A stretch of DNA of 12,441 nucleotides from Draconibacterium orientale (GTDB lineage: Bacteria > Bacteroidota > Bacteroidia > Bacteroidales > JAADGE01), in assembly GCA_020718265.1 (NCBI GenBank), contig DYSM01000060.1:1-12441 (forward strand), written 5' to 3'. The first letter of the stretch is position 1. Each line of letters opens with the position of its first letter. The notes under the pieces were generated by a model. That model saw only the letters and a list, made by a program, of their open reading frames with translations, was not told where the DNA came from and did no database searches. This document shows, one piece after another, positions 1 through 6,787 of this stretch. The translations under genes and the position numbers were made by a program.

Positions 1-82
1 TGAATGACTACTAAATGACAAAACATTCGATTGAAAAAATGGCTATAATTTACGTTAAATCAAAGATTTACACGTTTTCTTA
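1..82. repeat. Left copy of ~82-bp inverted repeat flanking the sulfur cassette
   Basis: The reverse complement of this stretch aligns without gaps to 8323-8404, with about 9 mismatches in 82. The outermost 32 bases (window 1-32) are perfect. Weaker similarity continues inward to about position 94, so the repeat abuts or overlaps the stop codon of the last rhodanese gene (93-95). The window begins at the repeat's outer end, so it may extend further left. No transposase is present between the copies. It could be a terminal inverted repeat of a non-autonomous element, an invertible-segment boundary, or one copy of a dispersed intergenic repeat. Confidence 0.85.
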
Positions 83-92
83 CAAACACTAG

Positions 93-1220
93 TTAGCAAC
101 CTCCGCCTTCTGTTTTTTTCTTTGGTTTGTTGCCGCCGCCGGGTGCTACAACAGGTGTTTGGGCGGGCGCATTATTTTCCGGAGCTGTAGTTTCGCCGGC
201 AACGGGCGCAAGCGACGGTAATTCGCCTTGCACAAGCGGATAATTACGTATTTGTTCGACACTGAAAGCGTGCGAATGTTCTAATTTGGAGTTCATAAAC
301 GCATTTGCACCGTAAGCCAACGAGTAAGCGTCGTAACCCAGAATGCGCAGATATGCAACCACATACGCGGCATGTTGTCCGGTGTAACAATACACCAAAA
401 TAGGTTTATCTGTAGGCAAGGTGCTCAAAAATGTTTCGCGTGTGAGCGATGCTTTGGGCGGATAGACGGTTGCGCCGGGCAGGTGTCCTTTGTTGTAATC
501 GTCCATGCTCCAATAGTTTACGATGTAATACTTGCTTGGGTCGGCAATGACTTCATCGAATTTGCGTAAAAAGTCGGAATTTGCGAGCACAGCTTCTGCT
601 CGTGCTTGCAGAATATCGATGACTTTGGTTTTTCCTGTTGCTATTTTTGGATAAGCTCCTTTTGCTCCGCGCGGATTTGCTGTCATTTCAAGTTTCGACA
701 CATACGCACTCGAACTGTTTTTCTGCCATTTGTCTGTGGCGGAGGCTTTGTCCCACGAACTCATGCCCCATTTCATGCTGTACACGTTTCCGTATCCGAG
801 CAGACGTAAAGCTCCGGCAACATAGCCTGCTTTTTGTCCGGAATGACAGACGAACACAATTTTTTCGTAGTTTCCGGCATCTGTTTTTTCGGAAAAGTAT
901 TTGAGCACCTCGTTGGGTTCAACATTTACGGCGCCGTCAATATGTCCGGCAACATAATCTTCCTTCGGGCGCAAATCAACGACCAACCAGCGGTTTAGGT
1001 TGGCATACACTTCGTCGGGCGAAATGGTATTTGGTGTCGTTTTTTGGTTGATATAGTTGCCCGATTGCTCAAAGAATGTAAGCAATGCTTCACTTTCGTT
1101 TCCTATCGTTTTTGTCGGAACATTTGAAATTTTGGGCATTGCATTATAGTTATCGCTGCAACTTGCTAACACGCCGAGTGCCACAAAAGCAAATATGATT
1201 ATGCTATATTTTGATTTCAT
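93..1220 (-). CDS. Tandem-rhodanese lipoprotein with C-terminal GGGC tail
   Basis: This is a predicted exported sulfurtransferase of 375 residues. Residues 1-21 form a lipoprotein signal with lipobox LASC; Cys21 would be lipidated, tethering the protein to a membrane outside the cytoplasm. Rhodanese domain 1 spans about 65-160, with VVDLRP, AGHIDGAVNV and an intact active loop CHSGQKAG (Cys125). Domain 2 spans about 200-310, with GHLPGA and loop CYTGQHAA (Cys278). After about residue 331 comes a Pro/Ala/Gly-rich linker, then PKKKTEGGGC, so Cys375 is the last residue. The mature chain has only four cysteines: the lipidated one, two active-site ones and the terminal one. Rhodaneses carry sulfane sulfur as cysteine persulfide; the tail may be a mobile carrier arm (inference). 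It is the last gene of the cassette and a paralog of 6788-7783, which lacks the tail. No Shine-Dalgarno is seen. The exact substrate is unknown. Confidence 0.93.
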   Translation of the reverse strand: MKSKYSIIIFAFVALGVLASCSDNYNAMPKISNVPTKTIGNESEALLTFFEQSGNYINQKTTPNTISPDEVYANLNRWLVVDLRPKEDYVAGHIDGAVNVEPNEVLKYFSEKTDAGNYEKIVFVCHSGQKAGYVAGALRLLGYGNVYSMKWGMSSWDKASATDKWQKNSSSAYVSKLEMTANPRGAKGAYPKIATGKTKVIDILQARAEAVLANSDFLRKFDEVIADPSKYYIVNYWSMDDYNKGHLPGATVYPPKASLTRETFLSTLPTDKPILVYCYTGQHAAYVVAYLRILGYDAYSLAYGANAFMNSKLEHSHAFSVEQIRNYPLVQGELPSLAPVAGETTAPENNAPAQTPVVAPGGGNKPKKKTEGGGC

Positions 1221-1324
1221 AATTATTATTTTTTACAGAATTTTTACGAACTTCAATTGAGATTAGACAAAGAACCAATCCTCTTTTGCAAAGGGGGAAT
1301 TTTTAAATTTCAAATTTCAACTGA

Positions 1325-1984
1325 TTAACAACCGCCGCCTTCTTGTTTTTTCTTTGGAGCACCCCCGGATGGTGTAATAACAGGTGCAGACACAGCATCG
1401 CCTGCGGTTGCGGGCGCACCGGAACTGAGTTTTTTCATCTCGGCGGCAAAGTCGTATGCAGCTTTCTCGTCGGCAGCTTTACCCGAAAACGGTGCATAGC
1501 TGTCCACGATGTGATTTTTTGCAAATTTATACCCGCCTTGCAACACTTTGTTGTTGTTGTAGCCAAGTTGCGACAAAATCATCCAATGTCCGCAGGTTTC
1601 CGCTTGTGCGTTGGAATACAGTATGTTAATCACTTTATCTTGATTAAATACTTCTGCATATTCTTCATTCAGAATTTTGCTTGCGGGAATATTTATTGCA
1701 CCGGGCAAATGTCCTTGCAAATATTCTTGCGCCGAACGCAAATCGACAAACCGATACAAAACCGTGTCTTTGGAATAAATGATTTCCGTCAGCACATCGG
1801 GCGTGATAATATCCTCAAATTTAAGTGCTTGCGCGTGCATTTCTTGGGCAGAAATGTGGTATTTTTGCGCATGTTTCCGGGATATTATCATTATGCCGAT
1901 AGATAATGTTACAACCAGAATGATAATTACAGCGTATAAGTTGGATATGAACTCTGCATCTCGGTGGAATATTTTATTTTTCAT
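1325..1984 (-). CDS. Membrane-anchored rhodanese-like protein, no loop Cys, C-terminal GGGC
   Basis: The protein has 219 residues. One hydrophobic segment at about 15-35 (LYAVIIILVVTLSIGIMII) acts as an N-terminal anchor or uncleaved signal. A single rhodanese-like domain at about 55-155 is recognised by RFVDLRSAQEY, QGHLPGAINIP and the C-terminal QLGYNN..VLQGGYKFA pattern. Where the catalytic Cys should start the loop, this protein reads NILYSNAQAE (about 120-129), so the Cys is replaced by Leu by my alignment. A cysteine does occur slightly downstream (Cys131, TCGHW) and could substitute. The chain ends in a Pro/Ala-rich linker and APKKKQEGGGC, with Cys219 last. Only two cysteines exist in the whole protein. 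It sits 104 bases upstream of the tandem-rhodanese gene, in the same orientation. It is probably not a standard thiosulfate:cyanide sulfurtransferase; a sulfur-carrier or scaffold role is inferred. Confidence 0.9.
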   Translation of the reverse strand: MKNKIFHRDAEFISNLYAVIIILVVTLSIGIMIISRKHAQKYHISAQEMHAQALKFEDIITPDVLTEIIYSKDTVLYRFVDLRSAQEYLQGHLPGAINIPASKILNEEYAEVFNQDKVINILYSNAQAETCGHWMILSQLGYNNNKVLQGGYKFAKNHIVDSYAPFSGKAADEKAAYDFAAEMKKLSSGAPATAGDAVSAPVITPSGGAPKKKQEGGGC

Positions 1985-2069
1985 TTTATTGTATTTAATC
2001 TCTATAATTAAATTATTTAACGCATCTGAATCGATTCTTTATCAGAAATAAACGCTCACATTGTTATGT

Positions 2070-2714
2070 TTAACAACCTCCTGATTGATGTTTACTTTCC
2101 GTTTTTTTGGGTTTAAGTTTTTCCAAACCGTCCGGCGTTTTTGCTGCCGGCGCATGTCCGGTAAAGAATAATTTTGAAGATTGTCGTATTTCATGCCGAG
2201 TCCTTTCGGCTTCTGATGCACATGGTCCCGGCGTTTTGGCAAGGAATATTGTTTTGAACCATCCGTTCAGCCCACCTTCAAGTACTGTGATATTTTGGTA
2301 TTTTAAACGTTTAAGTAGTGTCCACGTCTGTATTGCCTGAACGGAACCGTTTCCATAAAGGACTATTTTGGAATCCTCGTTACTGAATACGTGTTCCCAT
2401 TTCATTTTTCCGTTATCGTCTTCTAAAAATATATCAGAGGACGGTATATTCAGAGCTCCGGGTAAATGATATATCGAAAATTCGGACTGAGTGCGCAAAT
2501 CCACAAGTGTAATGCTCATTCCACTTATGATTTCGGCGGCTAGTTGGTCGGATGAAATATAGCGTGCGTTCGAGAGTACTTCCGTTAACAATTGTTCGGG
2601 GTTAAGTTCTCTTGTGTGAAAAGGTTTTGGTAAAATGAGATACCAAATTGATAGTGCCAGCAGAACGGCGGACACAAATATATATCGTTTGTTGAAATTT
2701 TTTCTGTCTTCCAT
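2070..2714 (-). CDS. Membrane-anchored rhodanese-like protein, no loop Cys, C-terminal SGGC
   Basis: The protein has 214 residues. An N-terminal hydrophobic segment at about 11-28 (YIFVSAVLLALSIWYLIL) predicts membrane anchoring with the rest outside the cytoplasm. The rhodanese-like domain at about 50-155 shows VDLRTQSEFS, HLPGALNIP and RLKYQNITVLEGGLNGW. The active-loop position reads KIVLYGNGSVQA, with Gly (about 121) where Cys is expected, so classical persulfide chemistry there is not possible. The tail is Lys-rich (KLKPKKTESK) and ends in HQSGGC. The only cysteines are Cys165 and the terminal Cys214. The neighbour upstream is the second YeeE/YedE gene (116-base gap); downstream is the similar 1325-1984 protein (85-base gap). 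These two single-domain proteins look like diverged paralogs. The function is unproven. Confidence 0.9.
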   Translation of the reverse strand: MEDRKNFNKRYIFVSAVLLALSIWYLILPKPFHTRELNPEQLLTEVLSNARYISSDQLAAEIISGMSITLVDLRTQSEFSIYHLPGALNIPSSDIFLEDDNGKMKWEHVFSNEDSKIVLYGNGSVQAIQTWTLLKRLKYQNITVLEGGLNGWFKTIFLAKTPGPCASEAERTRHEIRQSSKLFFTGHAPAAKTPDGLEKLKPKKTESKHQSGGC

Positions 2715-2830
2715 TTACATTAGATTTTAGAGATTAAACTTTAGAATGAAGATTTCTATCTGATTTATATTCTAAAAAAGGATTTGGGTTTTCGCACTAA
2801 AATTGTGATTTGTTGAAAAATATCAAAATA

Positions 2831-3418
2831 CTAATATTTTTTATCGTGTCGAGCAATTTTGCTTTGTATAATAGCGGTTGCAGCAAATGCGAGTATGCCA
2901 AACACTACAAATAAGAACATGAACCAACCTTTGCTCATGCCCAAGTCTTCGTAAATCAAGGCACTGCCTTTTGCGCCTGAAGTGTAAAATTCGTTGTATA
3001 GCGGGTATGCTATATCAAAAATAAATGCACCGATGAGTACGCCTCCGATGAAATACCATGAATCGACTTTACCAATTGCTGCTGCAGAAACGGCTGTGCC
3101 GGGGCAAAATCCGCCGATGATAAAACCTAAGCCCATCACTGCTCCGCCAACAATTGCAGGTCCGATGTAGTAGGGGTTTATGTAGATGTTTTCCAAGTCG
3201 AGCAAACCAAAGTAACCGAAAAATGCTAAGCCGAGCATTGCCGTAAGTGCTGCCGTGAAAAACACGCGCAGAACCACAAAGTCGTAGCCGTAAAATACGC
3301 CGGCAAGTTTACGCGATGTGGAAAATCCGGCGGATTCTAAAACGTATCCTAAGCCTATGCCGATAACTAAGGCTATAACGTAGCTCAATTCGTCGGCTGC
3401 TGTGAATATTGGTCCCAT
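2831..3418 (-). CDS. YeeE/YedE (TsuA-like) half-transporter, second subunit
   Basis: This is a 195-residue integral membrane protein of the YeeE/YedE sulfur-transport family. That family includes TsuA, a thiosulfate importer in which conserved cysteines line the substrate path. Hydrophobic segments lie at about 12-30, 50-70, 84-104, 121-140 and 164-184. Family marks are LESAGFSTSRKLAGVFYGYD near the N-terminus (about 27-46) and GGFCPGTA (Cys105) between membrane segments. The length is about half of a full TsuA, and the preceding gene (32-base gap) is another half, so the two probably assemble as a heterodimer. Context with rhodaneses and an octaheme reductase points to movement of thiosulfate or another sulfane-sulfur compound. 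The substrate is inferred. Confidence 0.93.
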   Translation of the reverse strand: MGPIFTAADELSYVIALVIGIGLGYVLESAGFSTSRKLAGVFYGYDFVVLRVFFTAALTAMLGLAFFGYFGLLDLENIYINPYYIGPAIVGGAVMGLGFIIGGFCPGTAVSAAAIGKVDSWYFIGGVLIGAFIFDIAYPLYNEFYTSGAKGSALIYEDLGMSKGWFMFLFVVFGILAFAATAIIQSKIARHDKKY

Positions 3419-3450
3419 AATATTATGATTTTCTTTTATTTACAAAATTG

Positions 3451-3969
3451 TTATAACCAAAGTTTTCTGAAAAAATAGGCAAATATGTAACCTGTCCCGA
3501 AAATAAACGCAACCGTTACAAAACCCGATGTGGCAAGTATTCCCATACCGTTCAACCCGGCGCCGCTGGTGCATCCGCGTGCGAACGAAGCTCCGATTCC
3601 GAACAACACTCCGCCGATTACTGCTGTTATGATTCGAGTTCGAGATTTAATATTCGGATTGTGTTCTAATTTGATTTTCAATCGGTTATGAACAGCTCCG
3701 GAAATAAATCCGCCGGCAAACATTCCAACAACCATGAACACGAGCCTGTTTTTTAACGGGTTCTTTCCATCTTCTACATAGTGATATGCGTTGGATTCGG
3801 GATTTTGTACGTGTTGTTTCATTGTGTAGGTTTGTATTTTAGCCACGACACGTTTAAATGCTCCGCTTGCTCCAAGCCCTTCACGTGTCAGGAAGAAGGA
3901 TGCTAAGATAAGTAGCCCGAGCAATACGCCCGCAAGATAGGGATTCATATATTTTCGTTTCGTTTCCAT
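3451..3969 (-). CDS. YeeE/YedE (TsuA-like) half-transporter, first subunit
   Basis: This is a 172-residue membrane protein of the YeeE/YedE family (Sulf_transp). Hydrophobic segments lie at about 10-27, 74-94, 112-130 and 146-168. The diagnostic motif is ASFARGCTSGAGLNGMG (about 127-143), with Cys133 matching the conserved family cysteine. Between segments 1 and 2 there is a polar stretch of about 45 residues. The assigned start is METKRKYMNP; Met8 is an alternative that would not change the core. It is paired with the following half-transporter, as is common for split YeeE/YedE systems. Likely role: passage of thiosulfate or a related sulfur species across the inner membrane. Family assignment is firm; substrate and direction are inferred. 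Confidence 0.92.
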   Translation of the reverse strand: METKRKYMNPYLAGVLLGLLILASFFLTREGLGASGAFKRVVAKIQTYTMKQHVQNPESNAYHYVEDGKNPLKNRLVFMVVGMFAGGFISGAVHNRLKIKLEHNPNIKSRTRIITAVIGGVLFGIGASFARGCTSGAGLNGMGILATSGFVTVAFIFGTGYIFAYFFRKLWL

Positions 3970-4031
3970 CTGGAAGTAATTTTAACGTCTTTTTTAAAAT
4001 TTTCTATTTTAATTATGTTAAGCTGCTGCGT

Positions 4032-5045
4032 TTATGTATTTTTTTCATTCGTGATGTCCAAAATAAACCCCTCTGCTCCGACAATCTCATTTTTTTCGTC
4101 GTATGTAGGGTTCATGGACAGCGTATGAAATCCGACAGAACCGTCAGCACATTGTCGTTGTACTTTTGTCCCTTTGATATGCTCTCCGTTAAGTGCTCGC
4201 TTAATTAATGAATTGAGTATTTCTACATGTTCTCCGGAGCGAGATACAGAAAAGTGTTTTCCGATAATGTCTTCATTTTTTTCATATTTATACATAGATA
4301 GCCAAGATTTATTGACGTCAATAAAAATTCCGTTTTTATCTAAGCGGTAATAGCCGGCAGCACTTTTATCAATCGCATCTCTCATGTGCTCTTTGTGCAG
4401 TTGTTCTTGCTCTACTTCTATTTCTTCCCAACCTGTTATCATTGCCTTAACGCTTTCTGACGGATGTTCGTTGGTTGTGAGCAGATATAAGTGAACGATA
4501 AGGAAAGTTATGAGCATAAATGCTAACAATGTATGTGTTACAGCAACCAACTCTAACCCTCCGATTTGCACGATGCTCTTTGGATACATATAAAACATAT
4601 ATAGAATACCTGTTATAATTTGTGCAGGCATAATAAATAGCTTTAATCCTAAATATGTAAGGCGTTGAAGTGGGTTGAATTTGTTGTAAGATGTTTTTTT
4701 GGTAGGGTGAGGTGCGCCTTTGAAAATTCCGGAGATGTAGTATTTAAACTGTTCTTTAAGAAATTTTGCGCTGGGTATGTATTGTTTCCACTCTCCTGTT
4801 GCAAAATGCCAAAATATTGTAAAAATAATAAGAATTATTAATGCCCATGCTGCAATGTCGTGAAATAGGACGGCTTCTTCATAGCCCAAAAGTGAAAATG
4901 AACCGTGTATTTCAAAGCCTGTTATCATTAAAAAAACGATAAGTAAGGCTTGTGTCCAATGCCAAAATCGTTCGAACCCTTTGTAGATGTATTCTCGTCG
5001 GAAAAAAGAACTATGGGCTGTGTTATTTGTGTGCGCTTGTTCCAT
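4032..5045 (-). CDS. Cytochrome b561-type membrane subunit fused to a C-terminal PAS domain
   Basis: The protein has 337 residues. Residues 1-195 are a four-helix cytochrome b of the b561/formate-dehydrogenase-gamma type, with membrane segments at about 31-48, 61-82, 133-152 and 165-190. Candidate heme-ligand histidines are His29 (FERFWHWTQ), His62 (LFHDIAAW), His171 (VTHTLLAF) and His185 (IVHLYLL). After an acidic, possibly helical linker (about 200-225, EEIEVEQEQLHKEH), residues about 228-333 form a PAS domain: GYYRLDKNGIFIDVNKSW, IIGKHF, then GAEGFILDITNEK at the end. It starts 26 bases after the octaheme cytochrome and so is its likely electron donor, passing menaquinol electrons to the periplasm. 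No output domain (kinase, GGDEF, HTH) follows the PAS domain, which probably faces the cytoplasm and may modulate electron flow in response to redox or a ligand (inference). The fusion is unusual for this family. Confidence 0.92.
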   Translation of the reverse strand: MEQAHTNNTAHSSFFRREYIYKGFERFWHWTQALLIVFLMITGFEIHGSFSLLGYEEAVLFHDIAAWALIILIIFTIFWHFATGEWKQYIPSAKFLKEQFKYYISGIFKGAPHPTKKTSYNKFNPLQRLTYLGLKLFIMPAQIITGILYMFYMYPKSIVQIGGLELVAVTHTLLAFMLITFLIVHLYLLTTNEHPSESVKAMITGWEEIEVEQEQLHKEHMRDAIDKSAAGYYRLDKNGIFIDVNKSWLSMYKYEKNEDIIGKHFSVSRSGEHVEILNSLIKRALNGEHIKGTKVQRQCADGSVGFHTLSMNPTYDEKNEIVGAEGFILDITNEKNT

Positions 5046-5071
5046 TATACTTTCTGTATTTTTATTTGTGA

Positions 5072-6697
5072 TTACTTATTTTTGTGTAGTCTCGTTCGCA
5101 ATAATGTATGTATCATTATGCCGCCGATGGAAGCAAATACCATTAAAATACCGAGTGTATCTGCTAATTTGTTTTGGTCCCTGCCGGGCATATAAAATCC
5201 GTCCAATTTTTCAAGACGACCTAAGTCGGAGTGGCAATCAATACATTTTAAGGATTGTTCTGACGATGCGACCATGTGATTTATCGGGTGATAAAACTCT
5301 GTGCTGACGAACCCGTATTTGCCGCTGTAGGGCAGTTTTGCATACTCCATCCCTGCGCGTATTGCCCTGTCCCAGTTCAAACTGACATCAAAAGCATTTT
5401 CGTCATGACCGTAAACATGGGTCGGTATAAGGTATCTGTTTTTTACGTCATAAACATTCTTCCCTCGGTGTATTTTTACAGGTATTATTTTAGACAGAGG
5501 GTCGTTTGCCGAGCCTTTTATCTCATTTAATGCTAACAGCGAAGTGTCTCTGATTGTGTCGCCTAAAATATGTTTAGTGCACGTTCCGTTAGACCAAATG
5601 TATTCCGGCGTGACGTAATTAGCCCATTCGTAGGCTCCTTTGCCCGAACGGTACGACGGTCGTCCGCTAACGGTATCTATTTCTGTGAAACCTTCTCCGG
5701 ACTCATCTTTTTTGCCTGCTTTGGACCAGTCCCAAACCATATTTGTATAAACACCTTTTGCATAAACCGGAATATGACATGTTTGACATGCAACTCGGTT
5801 GGTGTGTTTGTCCAAAATTGGATTTGCATGTTCATGATTACTATGACAGTTCATACAAGTTACCTTCTTTTCGGCTTTATTTTTTAAATCCGTGAATGAT
5901 CCGGCAAGATTGTGTTTGTGGGTTTCATGGCAATCGGTACAGCTCATTTTATTTCCGTGTTTGTCCATGTGTATGTCAATATCCTTATGAGCATAAAATA
6001 AATCAGAAGACAAATCGCCGTTTTTTACATTATCTCCGCCACCGCCGTAAAAGTGGCAAACACCGCAATTATTAACGTCCGGCTTGCCTACATTTTGCGC
6101 TATGTGGTTGTAGTTTGGCGGGAAATAAACTCGTCCGGAATATGTTTCTTTTTGTAAAGCCGGCATACCTGAACCGGAAGGTGTTTTTTCGTAAGCACCT
6201 GTTTTGTCATGACATACAAGGCAGTCCACTTTTTTGTGGTCTTCAAAGTCAAAACTCTTGTCTTCCCAACCATATCCGGCATGGCAGTTTGTGCAATGAA
6301 ATTCGTTCGACGAGATATGAACACAATAATTATTATAAGCATTCTGTTTTCCGGCTTGCACGGTATCTCCTTCCGGTCTTGCTATAGATTTTGACCATTT
6401 CCAATGGGATGAGTTCATAATCTCTTCATCGCGCCCGTTGTGGCAACTCACGCAAGCCTCTGTTACTTCCGACGGATGTGTAAATTTCTTTTGAAGAATT
6501 TCAAATTTGCTGTGATCAACCGATTTCTTTGTTTGATGATTTTTATCAAACCCTGTAATTTTTACATCTACGGGTAATTTACGTTGTTTGAGAACGGTGT
6601 CTGCGATAGCATAAATCGCAATCCAAGGTAATGCTATAATGAAAAGATATAATAAAATTTTAAGAATTATATTTCGTTTTTTTTTCAGATGATTCAT
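5072..6697 (-). CDS. Octaheme tetrathionate reductase-family cytochrome c, membrane-anchored
   Basis: The protein has 541 residues and exactly eight CXXCH heme-binding motifs, starting at Cys82, 135, 159, 211, 253, 281, 304 and 485. The spacing and flanking text CLVCHDKTGAYEKTPSGSG (about 159-177) and CGVCHFYGGGGDNVKNGDL (211-229) fit the octaheme tetrathionate reductase (OTR) family. OTR from Shewanella reduces tetrathionate, and also nitrite and hydroxylamine in vitro. Residues 9-31 are a hydrophobic N-terminal anchor and residues about 511-533 a second membrane segment, so the heme domain sits in the periplasm tethered at both ends, unlike the soluble Shewanella enzyme. The cytochrome b gene follows by 26 bases, giving a plausible quinol-to-OTR module. 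Neighbouring rhodaneses and sulfur transporters make a sulfur oxyanion the most likely substrate, but this is inference. The distal ligand of the active-site heme (Lys in OTR) could not be assigned by eye. Confidence 0.93.
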   Translation of the reverse strand: MNHLKKKRNIILKILLYLFIIALPWIAIYAIADTVLKQRKLPVDVKITGFDKNHQTKKSVDHSKFEILQKKFTHPSEVTEACVSCHNGRDEEIMNSSHWKWSKSIARPEGDTVQAGKQNAYNNYCVHISSNEFHCTNCHAGYGWEDKSFDFEDHKKVDCLVCHDKTGAYEKTPSGSGMPALQKETYSGRVYFPPNYNHIAQNVGKPDVNNCGVCHFYGGGGDNVKNGDLSSDLFYAHKDIDIHMDKHGNKMSCTDCHETHKHNLAGSFTDLKNKAEKKVTCMNCHSNHEHANPILDKHTNRVACQTCHIPVYAKGVYTNMVWDWSKAGKKDESGEGFTEIDTVSGRPSYRSGKGAYEWANYVTPEYIWSNGTCTKHILGDTIRDTSLLALNEIKGSANDPLSKIIPVKIHRGKNVYDVKNRYLIPTHVYGHDENAFDVSLNWDRAIRAGMEYAKLPYSGKYGFVSTEFYHPINHMVASSEQSLKCIDCHSDLGRLEKLDGFYMPGRDQNKLADTLGILMVFASIGGIMIHTLLRTRLHKNK

Positions 6698-6787
6698 GGC
6701 TTTACATTTTTTCTTTATTGTTTAACACGGACTTTGGATTGTCTTTTTTCTCTGTATTCCTTTACAAAAAGGATTATCGACATCTGT

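Noticed and set aside
93..110. Interpreting the terminal GGGC as a CaaX-type prenylation or sortase signal
   Set aside because: The Cys is the last residue, with no aaX or hydrophobic segment after it, and bacterial sortase signals need a following membrane helix.
1280..1297. Small hairpin CCTCTTT..AAAGGGG between two rhodanese genes
   Set aside because: It contains a wobble/mismatch and has no T run on the minus strand, so it is not a convincing terminator; it may be a minor REP-like palindrome.
372..1906. Several plus-strand open frames of 60-190 codons opposite the rhodanese genes
   Set aside because: They are antisense shadows with Cys/Phe/Arg-rich, unpatterned translations; the minus-strand frames carry clear domains.
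2741..2750. TTAGAATGAA before the 2714 gene, also seen at 8221
   Set aside because: It is a single 10-base match in AT-rich DNA without the palindrome around it; most likely chance.
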